A stretch of DNA of 16,467 nt from Treponema sp. (GTDB taxonomy: Bacteria > Spirochaetota > Spirochaetia > Treponematales > Breznakiellaceae), in NCBI GenBank assembly GCA_031268245.1, contig JAIRXN010000028.1:1-16467 (forward strand), written 5' to 3'. The notes under the pieces were generated by a model. The model was not told the origin of the DNA. It did not search any database and saw only the letters and a program-made list of their open reading frames with translations. A program made the translations under genes and the position numbers. Within the stretch, counting starts at the first letter, position 1. Every line of letters begins with the position of its first letter. This document shows, in pieces, positions 6,692 to 13,016 of this stretch.

Positions 6692-8047
6692 CTATACCCT
6701 GATTTCCAGATCGAAACCGGCGCGGCCATAGACCCTGCCCCGGACAAAGCTTCCGCTCCGCAGAATTTTTCCGGTACTGATCACCATGGCGCCGTCTACC
6801 TCCGGGGCCTGGGCATAGGAGCGGCCGAGGTAGAGATCCTCCCCGTCGCCTTCCAGCGCCTCTTCCACCAGCACGGTAAGTTCCTGTCCGGCAAAACGAT
6901 CCATGCGCCTTTCCGTAATGGGGATCTGCTTCTCCCCGATGATACGCTTCCGCTCCAGGGCCAGTTTCTTCGCCACCCTCCCCCTCATGGAAAAGGCCGG
7001 CGTGTCCTCCTCCCGCGACCAGGTAAAACAGCCGAGCCAGTCAAGCTCAGCCTTTTCCTGAAACCGCAGCAGGGTTTCAAAGTCTTTTTCACTTTCGCCG
7101 GGAAAACCGAGGAGGAAGGTTGAACGGATAACCGCGGCGGGAAGCCGTGTACGGATGCTGTCAACGAGTCCAAGGTAGGAAGCCGCATTGCCCCGGCGGT
7201 TCATGGACTGTAGTATCCCTGCGGAGGCATGCTGAAAAGGAAGATCGAAGTAGGGAAGAAAACGGGGATCTCTTTCCATCAGGTCAAGAATCTTTACCGG
7301 AAAATGATCCGGGTGGATATAGAGAAGCCGTACCCAGAAATCTCCGGGAAGATCCGAAAGTTTTTCAAGAAGGACTGGAAGGGCGGCCCCTGCGGCAGTA
7401 AAACTACCCAGATCCTGGCCAATGAGGCAGAATTCCTTTATGCCCCTGTCCAGAAGTTCCCTGCACTCTTCTGTAATATCAGGAATACTGCGGCACTTGA
7501 GAGGCCCCCGGATGAGGGGGATGGCGCAGAAAGAACAGCGGTTGTTGCAGCCTTCGCTGATCTTTACATAGGCGGAACCGGGAAACGAGAGGAGGGGCCG
7601 CTCTCCCGGTCTGTAAAGACCGGAATCCTCCGCCGGGCGGACGAAACCGGGCGAAGCTTCTCCTTCGGAGAATCCTGAATGCACAGAAGCTGCATTTTCT
7701 TCCGTATGCATAAGATGGGAAACGGCTTCTCCTATCTTTTCAAGATCCGTATTGCCGAACAGAAGATCCGCTTCCGGGAGAGATTGTGAAAGTTCCGCCG
7801 CATAACGCTGGGCAAGGCAGCCTGAAAGGAGGATCTTTTTTTCCGGGTAAAATTTTCGCCAGCCGAGGACGGCATTAATCGATTCTTTTTTTGCGCTTTC
7901 GATGAATCCGCAGGAATTGACGATGATAAGGTCGGCCTCGTCCGCTTCTTCCGTTTTTTCCCAGCCGGTATTGCCGAGAAAGCCCATCATTGTTTCCGCA
8001 TCAACCTGATTCTTTGCGCAGCCGAACAGATCTATATAATACCGCAC
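6692..8047 (-). CDS. rimO: Ribosomal protein S12 methylthiotransferase
   Basis: A 451-residue radical-SAM methylthiotransferase that adds a methylthio group to the conserved aspartate of ribosomal protein S12. The N-terminal UPF0004 domain carries the F-G-C-A-K-N-Q-V-D start (C10), C46 in N-S-C-G-F-I-E and C77 in S-G-C-L-A-Q, the ligands of the auxiliary 4Fe-4S cluster. The radical-SAM cluster motif is C167-x3-C171-x2-C174. The F-D-L-P-F-Q-H-A-S and L-L-G-F-P-G-E segments follow, and a TRAM domain closes the protein. Motif order and length favour RimO over MiaB, with its G-C-x-K-N-x-V-D rather than G-C-Q-M-N start. The start is GTG at 8047, one base after the rodZ-like stop, with no clear ribosome binding site, so coupled translation is likely. 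A moderately divergent insert lies near residues 115-150. Confidence 0.93.
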   Translation of the reverse strand: MRYYIDLFGCAKNQVDAETMMGFLGNTGWEKTEEADEADLIIVNSCGFIESAKKESINAVLGWRKFYPEKKILLSGCLAQRYAAELSQSLPEADLLFGNTDLEKIGEAVSHLMHTEENAASVHSGFSEGEASPGFVRPAEDSGLYRPGERPLLSFPGSAYVKISEGCNNRCSFCAIPLIRGPLKCRSIPDITEECRELLDRGIKEFCLIGQDLGSFTAAGAALPVLLEKLSDLPGDFWVRLLYIHPDHFPVKILDLMERDPRFLPYFDLPFQHASAGILQSMNRRGNAASYLGLVDSIRTRLPAAVIRSTFLLGFPGESEKDFETLLRFQEKAELDWLGCFTWSREEDTPAFSMRGRVAKKLALERKRIIGEKQIPITERRMDRFAGQELTVLVEEALEGDGEDLYLGRSYAQAPEVDGAMVISTGKILRSGSFVRGRVYGRAGFDLEIRV

Positions 8048-8048
8048 A

Positions 8049-9146
8049 CTATTCCAGACGCATCATAACCAGACGGTAACGGTTCTCTTCGTCCCGCACC
8101 CAACGTATATCCGCTACCACCACTTCCCCTGCGCTGCCCAGTTCCAGAGGCGCCGTCTGACCGCCGCCTATGACATTAATCTTGGCGGCCTGGGCGTTAG
8201 AGGCCCAGAGCCGGATGCCGTTATTGGCCTGAATGTTAAGCTCGTTGGCCCGCTGGAAGTACTGTTCGTTCCTGCCCTGCCGGTCGCGTTCGTAGAGAAT
8301 CTCCCAGCGGAACATGCAGTAACCCTGAAACACCGTCTGCAGGGTAAAAGGATACGCGCCGCCGGCTGTAAAAATCACCGTGGAGGAAGAAAGGCTGGAG
8401 GGAGAGGCCGTTTCCTGCGGCAGGGCTCCTTCCGGCGCGGAGGCTTCCGCATGCTGGAACCCGGCGCTTAGCTGAAAACGGAGCAGGGCTCCTGCAGCGG
8501 TATCATTTTTGGCAAAATCGGCCGCGGTAATTATGAGATCCCCGCTTCCGTCATTATTGAGATCTACATTCACCTCCTGGCTGAGATCAAGCATGGTAAG
8601 ACCGCCGGGAGTAGTGATGCTCAGGGCATCCCCCAGATTCGAAAGTTCCAGTTTGTATTGATTTTCCCCCAGGGGCACGAGGAGGGAATCTCCTATGTAA
8701 AAACGCCGTTCCAGTAATTCGGTGTTCATTGTGTATTCGGCCGGAGCCCGGCGGGCACCGGCGGCAGACGCTTCTCTGCCGGGCCTTTTAAGGAAAAAGA
8801 TAAGCCCGGCTCCTATGCTTCCCAGCAATACCAGAATTACAAGAACCGTAACAATGATTCTGGGAAGGGGAGAAGGCTCCTTTAGAAGGGTATCGACAGG
8901 TATCGGCTGTTCCTGAATTTTCAGGGCCCGGTACAGTGAAAGGAGTTCCGGTACATTCAGGGAAAGGGTTTCACCGTAATTGCGGAGGAAACCCAGAACA
9001 TAGGTTTCTCCGGGGAAAGCCGCAAAATCCTCCCTTTCCAGAGCCTCAAGATAGCGGCCGGCAATATTCGTTTCCCTGCTTATCTCGTCAAAGGACAATC
9101 CTTTTTCTTCACGGGCGTTTTTAAGCTTTTGTCCCAGAGATTCCAA
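8049..9146 (-). CDS. RodZ-like HTH/transmembrane protein
   Basis: A 365-residue bitopic protein. Residues 1-70 form the HTH_25/RodZ cytoplasmic domain (G-Q-K-L-K-N-A-R-E-E-K-G-L-S then I-A-G-R-Y-L-E-A-L-E-R-E-D-F and Y-V-L-G-F-L-R-N-Y). After a proline-rich linker comes one membrane helix at about 96-119, then a periplasmic part of some 240 residues. RodZ links MreB filaments to the envelope and sets cell shape. The C-terminal segment (residues 310-360, L-N-I-Q-A-N-N-G-I-R-L-W) resembles the beta-sandwich found at the RodZ C-terminus. The periplasmic region is longer than usual and has a Ser/Ala-rich stretch near 230-250. The start is TTG at 9146, five bases after a strong AGGAGG; no in-frame ATG fits better. 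It follows the LolA-like gene and is coupled to rimO. Confidence 0.8.
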   Translation of the reverse strand: MESLGQKLKNAREEKGLSFDEISRETNIAGRYLEALEREDFAAFPGETYVLGFLRNYGETLSLNVPELLSLYRALKIQEQPIPVDTLLKEPSPLPRIIVTVLVILVLLGSIGAGLIFFLKRPGREASAAGARRAPAEYTMNTELLERRFYIGDSLLVPLGENQYKLELSNLGDALSITTPGGLTMLDLSQEVNVDLNNDGSGDLIITAADFAKNDTAAGALLRFQLSAGFQHAEASAPEGALPQETASPSSLSSSTVIFTAGGAYPFTLQTVFQGYCMFRWEILYERDRQGRNEQYFQRANELNIQANNGIRLWASNAQAAKINVIGGGQTAPLELGSAGEVVVADIRWVRDEENRYRLVMMRLE

Positions 9147-9164
9147 ACAAACCTCCTCATTTTA

Positions 9165-9238
9165 AGGCCGGCCTAGTACCTTGATTGGACTAAAAACATA
9201 TCTAAAAGATTCTCCCTATCGGTATGTTTAGTCCAGTC
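9165..9238. repeat. Hairpin and short palindrome between the lolA-like and rodZ-like genes
   Basis: ATTGGACTAAA near 9184-9194 pairs with TTTAGTCCAGT at 9227-9237, and CATA/TATG add four pairs past a two-base bulge, for about 17 bp around a 22-base loop. Next to it is a perfect 10-bp palindrome, AGGCCGGCCT, at 9165-9174. The arms are unrelated to the GCTTGTTCC palindromes. With no T-run, an RNA processing or 3'-protecting role is as likely as termination; an operator is also possible. Confidence 0.55.
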
Positions 9239-9244
9239 AGCCTA

Positions 9245-9937
9245 TTAATCCGTGTCCCGGAACAGAAAATTGTTATACAGGTTAGCCGAAGCGGGAGAAT
9301 CGTAGATGAAACGCTGCTCCGGAATTCCCTGATTGATTTTGACATTTAAAAAATCGAAACGTACCAGCCCTCCCGCGATAGTCTGCCCTTCGATACGCCG
9401 GATAAGGAGGCTGTCCGGGTTAACGCTGAGGATGATCTCCCGGAAACCTTCTGAAAGGGAACGCCGGGTAAGACGCAGAACCACCACTTCTTCGGCGGAA
9501 CCTTCTTCCAGAGGGATCGGATCGGGCCCTTTAACAAAGGCGGGAATATAGTTGCGCCGTAAAAGCGCGAGCCCCTGGGAAGAGGCAAGGCCGGCCCCGC
9601 TTGAGGAACCCTGCCTGGAAGTGATGACCTGGTTCAATGCCGCCCGGTATTCGGGGAGGTATATGGTAAGCTGTTCGCCGTTAAAGACGATTACCTGCTC
9701 GGCAGGACTTGAAAAGTCGATGCGGAGGAAAGATGGGGCAAGGTGGCTGACATTCCCGTACATATCGGTATTTCCGGAACGGATAACAATCCGGGCCTCA
9801 TAATCCCTTACCGTCACATAACGGCTGGAAACCATCTCCAGATACCGTTCCGCGGTGATTATCTCCTGAGCGCCGAGGCCGCCCAGAAACACAGACACGA
9901 CAAGGACAAAACATATTTTTTTGGATACGGAATTCAT
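9245..9937 (-). CDS. LolA-like outer membrane lipoprotein carrier/sorting protein
   Basis: About 230 residues, with a signal peptide (K-K near the start, hydrophobic core to about residue 20, G-L-G-A-Q cleavage region) and a mature part of the LolA/LolB-like half-barrel type. The features that suggest this are the E-R-Y-L-E-M-V-S-S-R-Y helix, repeated beta strands, the S-P-A-E-Q-V-I-V-F-N-G-E-Q-L-T-I-Y-L-P strand pair, and the closing F-D-F-L-N-V-K-I-N-Q-G-I-P strand. LolA carries lipoproteins through the periplasm; spirochaetes have abundant outer membrane lipoproteins, which fits. The frame is open to a GTG at 9955, but ATG 9937 gives the more normal signal peptide. Neither start has a clear Shine-Dalgarno, and a promoter ends ten bases before the ATG. 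It probably starts the lolA-rodZ-rimO unit. Confidence 0.72.
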   Translation of the reverse strand: MNSVSKKICFVLVVSVFLGGLGAQEIITAERYLEMVSSRYVTVRDYEARIVIRSGNTDMYGNVSHLAPSFLRIDFSSPAEQVIVFNGEQLTIYLPEYRAALNQVITSRQGSSSGAGLASSQGLALLRRNYIPAFVKGPDPIPLEEGSAEEVVVLRLTRRSLSEGFREIILSVNPDSLLIRRIEGQTIAGGLVRFDFLNVKINQGIPEQRFIYDSPASANLYNNFLFRDTD

Positions 9938-9946
9938 CGTAATAAA

Positions 9947-9975
9947 AGAATACACTATTCAGGACTCAAGCTCAA
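9947..9975 (-). promoter_or_regulatory. Promoter-like site abutting the lolA-like start
   Basis: TTGAGC (9975-9970) and TATTCT (9952-9947) lie 17 bp apart on the minus strand, four of six matches each. The predicted transcription start would be within about four bases of the ATG at 9937, which again has no Shine-Dalgarno. This is the second promoter-at-start arrangement in the window. Confidence 0.45.
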
Positions 9976-10008
9976 TACTCGCTGAAAAATCCTATATACT
10001 TATCCTGC

Positions 10009-11019
10009 CTATGTGCAGATTATCACCCGGTTCCGGCCCAGATCCTTGGCGCTCCTGAGGACGGAATCCGCGGCAAGGATCAGGCTTTCCACATTTTTGG
10101 CATGAGTGGGCGCCACCGCTATGCCGATGCTGATACGGATATGGATGGGCATTTTTTCTGCCGCGCCGGGAGACTTTGGAACAATCACCTCTTTAGTCTC
10201 GATGGTTTTTCTGATCCGTTCAGCCACAAGAACGGCTTCGGCGGTATCCGTATCGGGAAGCAGCACCGCATACTCATCTCCGGAAAGCCGGGAAGCGATA
10301 TCTTCGGAACGCATGATGGAACGGAGTATGTCGGCTACGGTGACGATCACCTGATCCCCCGCCTGGGAACCGTGTTTATCATTGATTTCATGAACCTTGT
10401 CCAGATCCATCATCATGAGGGACATCTTACGGAGATTCACGGAGCTATGTTCAAAGCGGTCTTTGATTGATTCTTCAAGAAAACGGCGGTTGTAAAGCCC
10501 GGTCATCTCATCGGTAATGGCACGGCGGCGGGCGGTTTCACCCCAGCGCATCAGATCCTCCAGGTGTTTGCTGGTCTGATCCAGCCATTGATTCTGTACG
10601 GTACCGATTGCCTGGAGCAGCTTCAGCCCAATCATGGGATGTTCAAAGACGATACGGTAGAAGTCGATGCCCTGCAGAACCATGATCTCCGTATCGATCT
10701 TGGCGCTTATGGTAGCGGAACGGGGCTCATTGGCGATGATACTCATCTCCCCGAAGAAGTCTCCGGGCTTGACGTCGAACACCCAGCGGTCGGTACCATC
10801 GGACTGGGATACAAAAGCCGAAAGCAAGCCGGAAAGGAAGATAAACATCTCTTCCCCGACATCTCCCTCCCGGAAAACCCGCTCTCCTTTCTTTACCTTT
10901 CTCCGTTCCAGAAAAGCCGCCACCGCATTGAATTCAAGCTCGCTCATGGCGGCGAAGAGGGGGCTTTTAATCAGTACCGGATCGGCAATAGGCGATAAGG
11001 GCATTTTTCCGTCCGGCAT
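10009..11019 (-). CDS. cNMP-binding domain diguanylate cyclase (GGDEF)
   Basis: A 336-residue cytoplasmic protein. Residues 18-135 form a cyclic-nucleotide-binding beta-barrel with F-R-E-G-D at 49-53, P-G-D-F-F-G-E-M-S at 85-93 and P-R-S-A-T at 99-103, close to the phosphate-binding cassette of CRP-like sensors. A short linker leads to a GGDEF domain from about 168: D-E-M-T-G-L-Y-N-R-R-F at 170-180, D205 in M-M-D-L-D, and the active-site loop S-G-D-E-Y at 246-250. Ser replaces the first Gly and Tyr the Phe, substitutions that can be compatible with activity. An RxxD inhibitory site (R-S-E-D, 237-240) lies exactly five residues before it, implying c-di-GMP feedback. Hence a likely diguanylate cyclase gated by a nucleotide. 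It begins directly after the stop of the next gene upstream. Confidence 0.88.
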   Translation of the reverse strand: MPDGKMPLSPIADPVLIKSPLFAAMSELEFNAVAAFLERRKVKKGERVFREGDVGEEMFIFLSGLLSAFVSQSDGTDRWVFDVKPGDFFGEMSIIANEPRSATISAKIDTEIMVLQGIDFYRIVFEHPMIGLKLLQAIGTVQNQWLDQTSKHLEDLMRWGETARRRAITDEMTGLYNRRFLEESIKDRFEHSSVNLRKMSLMMMDLDKVHEINDKHGSQAGDQVIVTVADILRSIMRSEDIASRLSGDEYAVLLPDTDTAEAVLVAERIRKTIETKEVIVPKSPGAAEKMPIHIRISIGIAVAPTHAKNVESLILAADSVLRSAKDLGRNRVIICT

Positions 11020-12072
11020 CTAGGCATCCTTCCCGGGCGGAAGCTCAGCTAAGGCCGAAGCTTGTCCGGCAGGTTTCGACGGGATATTCCGGCAATGGAT
11101 AACCGTGTCGCCGCCGGCACGCCAGCTATTGAGAAGCTGCTCGTAGACACCCTGGAAAAGATCGTCCCAGACATGATTGTCTTCAGGCCATACTGCCCAG
11201 GAAACAGTGGCGGAAAAGGGGAAAGCCGGGCTCTCTTTTGCCGCCGGAACGGGAGCAAGGGAGGCGATGGACTTATGCAGTTCATTCGCTATCTTCTCCG
11301 CCTGGGAAGCATTACACTTGCCAATCAGGAGCCCGGTTTCGTTACTCTTGAAACGGAGCGACCATCCCCTGCCATGACGGCGGGCAATTTTTTTAAGCAC
11401 CATTGCGATCCGTACCATGGCCTCATCTCCTGCGGCGTGCCCTCTGGAATCCACCAGAATCTTGAAACGATCCGGCTTGCACATGATGAAGGTCATGGAA
11501 TCTTCCAGAATCCGGTTGATTTCGTCGGTAAGAAAAGCCTGTTTCCAGAGTCCTGTACCGGGGTCTTCATAGGCCCGGCGGTGCAGTTCCTGAACCCAGG
11601 AGAAGTTTTCCACAAGTATCCGCCGGATGGACTTGATACGGCCGGTCATCATGACGATGGAACTCAAGAGTATGCGGGAGATGACATGGGGTTCCTCAAG
11701 CACAAAATCGTCCATCCTGAGGCCGTAACCGGGAAACATGGTGAGAATTGAATCTTCCGCGGCAACGGCAAAGGCATCGTAGGCGGCGTTCCGGGCAAAG
11801 TCAAAGTCGCCTATCGTATCGCCGGAGGTAAAACGCGCCATTTCATCTTCATCCCCATCGTCCCTGAGCCTGTAAACCCGGATGGAGCCCTCCAGCAGCA
11901 TGTAAAAATGTTCGGCCTTCTGGCCCGGAGAGAAGAGCCTTCCTCCCTTGCGGAGTTGAATCAGGCTGGAATGGGATGTTACAAATTCCCGCTCCCCCTT
12001 GAGAAGGCCCGAAAAAAGCTCGGCATTCTGTATGGGCGAAGGATCTTCTATACCAAACTGAGCTTTCCCCAT
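11020..12072 (-). CDS. cNMP-binding protein with degenerate GGDEF domain
   Basis: 350 residues from the chosen start. The N-terminal half is a cNMP-binding barrel (about 18-125: F-S-P-G near 47-50, L-L-E-G-S-I-R-V-Y-R, then S-G-D-T-I-G-D-F-D). A helix follows and then a GGDEF-fold domain from about 168. That domain keeps D-P-G-T-G-L-W at 170-176 and the substrate-loop relative G-H-A-A-G-D-E-A-M at 211-219, but the active-site loop reads F-K-S-N-E-T-G and no RxxD site is present, so catalysis is unlikely. It may bind nucleotide, or partner and regulate the downstream cyclase. ATG 12072 has GAGG eight bases upstream. The longer GTG/ATG possibilities reaching 12117 run through palindrome B and lack a ribosome binding site. 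Confidence 0.82.
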   Translation of the reverse strand: MGKAQFGIEDPSPIQNAELFSGLLKGEREFVTSHSSLIQLRKGGRLFSPGQKAEHFYMLLEGSIRVYRLRDDGDEDEMARFTSGDTIGDFDFARNAAYDAFAVAAEDSILTMFPGYGLRMDDFVLEEPHVISRILLSSIVMMTGRIKSIRRILVENFSWVQELHRRAYEDPGTGLWKQAFLTDEINRILEDSMTFIMCKPDRFKILVDSRGHAAGDEAMVRIAMVLKKIARRHGRGWSLRFKSNETGLLIGKCNASQAEKIANELHKSIASLAPVPAAKESPAFPFSATVSWAVWPEDNHVWDDLFQGVYEQLLNSWRAGGDTVIHCRNIPSKPAGQASALAELPPGKDA

Positions 12073-12102
12073 CCTGTTACCTCTATACCGGGCTATGCAA
12101 GA

Positions 12103-12135
12103 CTGTTCCGAAACCATTGAGGTTTTGGAACAAGC
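12103..12135. repeat. Intergenic palindrome, copy B
   Basis: TGTTCCGAAACC (12104-12115) pairs base for base with GGTTTTGGAACA (12121-12132), 12 bp with one G-T pair and a five-base loop; the right arm continues AGC as in the consensus. It lies 31 bases upstream of the degenerate-GGDEF gene start. Confidence 0.75.
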
Positions 12136-12190
12136 TCATGCTGCTATAGTCCTGAAACCGAAATTCCCGTATATTTAATTCTGTCCATAG
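12136..12190. promoter_or_regulatory. AT-rich divergent promoter region
   Basis: This 55-base spacer lies between palindromes B and C and between two divergent genes, so it must hold the promoters of both or be read through. It contains TATAGT and ATATTTAAT stretches but I cannot pair a good -35 with either on either strand. The call rests mainly on position. Confidence 0.35.
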
Positions 12191-12224
12191 AGCTTGTTCC
12201 GGAAAAACCGGGTTTTGGAACAAC
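12191..12224. repeat. Intergenic palindrome, copy C (upstream of the ABC ATPase)
   Basis: AGCTTGTTCC at 12191 and GGTTTTGGAACAA at 12211-12223 form a 7-bp plus 4-bp stem with a two-base GG bulge and a short loop. It ends 28 bases before the ABC ATPase ATG, next to but not over its ribosome binding site AGGAG at 12242-12246. Copies B and C face each other across a 55-base spacer. Confidence 0.7.
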
Positions 12225-12251
12225 CTTGCCTTATAGAATATAGGAGAAATA

Positions 12252-12965
12252 ATGAATAAGCAATCCGCCCTTTTTACCTGTCGTGATGTATCCTTTGAAT
12301 GGGAGGGGCTCACCGTAGTACAGGGGCTCAACTTTGAAGTACAGGAGGGAGATTATCTTTGCATCACCGGGGAAAACGGATCGGGAAAAAGCACCCTGAT
12401 CCAGGGTCTCCTGGGAATCAAGCAGCCTGAGGGGGGGAACATTATACGGAACGGAGATTTGAAATCCCGCAGTACCGGCTATCTTCCCCAGAGGCGATCC
12501 TTCATGAATTTTTTCCCCGCAGGGGTCTATGAAGTAGTCCTTTCCGGACGAATCGGGCGTCTGGGTATGAAGTCTTTCTACAGCCATGCCGACAAGCATA
12601 CGGCAGAGAAAAATCTTGAACGCCTGGGAATCGCCTCCCTGCGCAATCAATGTTACGGCGAGCTTTCCGGGGGCCAGCAGCAGCGGGTTCTTTTGGCCCG
12701 TGCATTCTGTGCGGCGGAACAGCTTCTTGTTCTTGATGAACCTTCCGCAGGGCTCGATCCGGTAGTGAGCGCGGAAATGTACGGCATCGTGGAAGAATTC
12801 AACCGGGAAAAAGGGCTTACCGTAATCATGGTCTCCCATGATATTGAAAAAGCCATCGGGGCAGCAAGTCATGTCCTTCACCTGGGAAACCGGCAGCTTT
12901 TCTATGGTACGGCGGACGAATTCCGTAATTCCGAAACCGGAAAAAAATTTATGGGAAAGAATTGA
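12252..12965 (+). CDS. ABC transporter ATP-binding protein, metal-uptake (ZnuC/MntB) type
   Basis: A 237-residue nucleotide-binding subunit. All ATPase motifs are intact: Walker A G-E-N-G-S-G-K-S-T at 40-48, Q-loop Y-L-P-Q at 77-80, signature L-S-G-G-Q-Q-Q-R at 138-145, Walker B L-L-V-L-D-E-P ending near 164 and H-loop V-S-H-D with H196. The V-Y-E-V-V-L-S-G-R segment after the Q-loop and overall length resemble the ATPases of zinc/manganese/iron importers. The substrate cannot be fixed from an ATPase alone. The start ATG has AGGAG six bases upstream. No permease or binding protein gene lies next to it: the gene before is divergent and the gene after is convergent, so its membrane partner must be encoded elsewhere. 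A terminator follows immediately. Confidence 0.85.
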   Translation: MNKQSALFTCRDVSFEWEGLTVVQGLNFEVQEGDYLCITGENGSGKSTLIQGLLGIKQPEGGNIIRNGDLKSRSTGYLPQRRSFMNFFPAGVYEVVLSGRIGRLGMKSFYSHADKHTAEKNLERLGIASLRNQCYGELSGGQQQRVLLARAFCAAEQLLVLDEPSAGLDPVVSAEMYGIVEEFNREKGLTVIMVSHDIEKAIGAASHVLHLGNRQLFYGTADEFRNSETGKKFMGKN

Positions 12966-13011
12966 AAAAGCAGACAGGGGCATTTTCGGGCGCCGGCCCC
13001 TGCCGCTTTTT
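12965..13011. terminator. Bidirectional intrinsic terminator
   Basis: CAGGGGC (12975-12981) pairs with GCCCCTG (12996-13002). Flanking AAAAAGC and GCTTTTT extend the stem past a small internal loop, leaving a T-run on both strands. It sits between the convergent ABC ATPase and MFS genes, so it can serve both. Confidence 0.85.
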
Positions 13012-13016
13012 ATCAG

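Noticed and set aside
10185..10200. TTTGGAACAA inside the GGDEF gene as another palindrome copy
   Set aside because: Only a short part of one arm matches and there is no inverted partner; it encodes ordinary protein sequence.
12231..12983. Minus-strand 250-codon open frame over the ABC ATPase
   Set aside because: It covers the ATPase gene, its ribosome site and its terminator; the ATPase frame has every expected motif.
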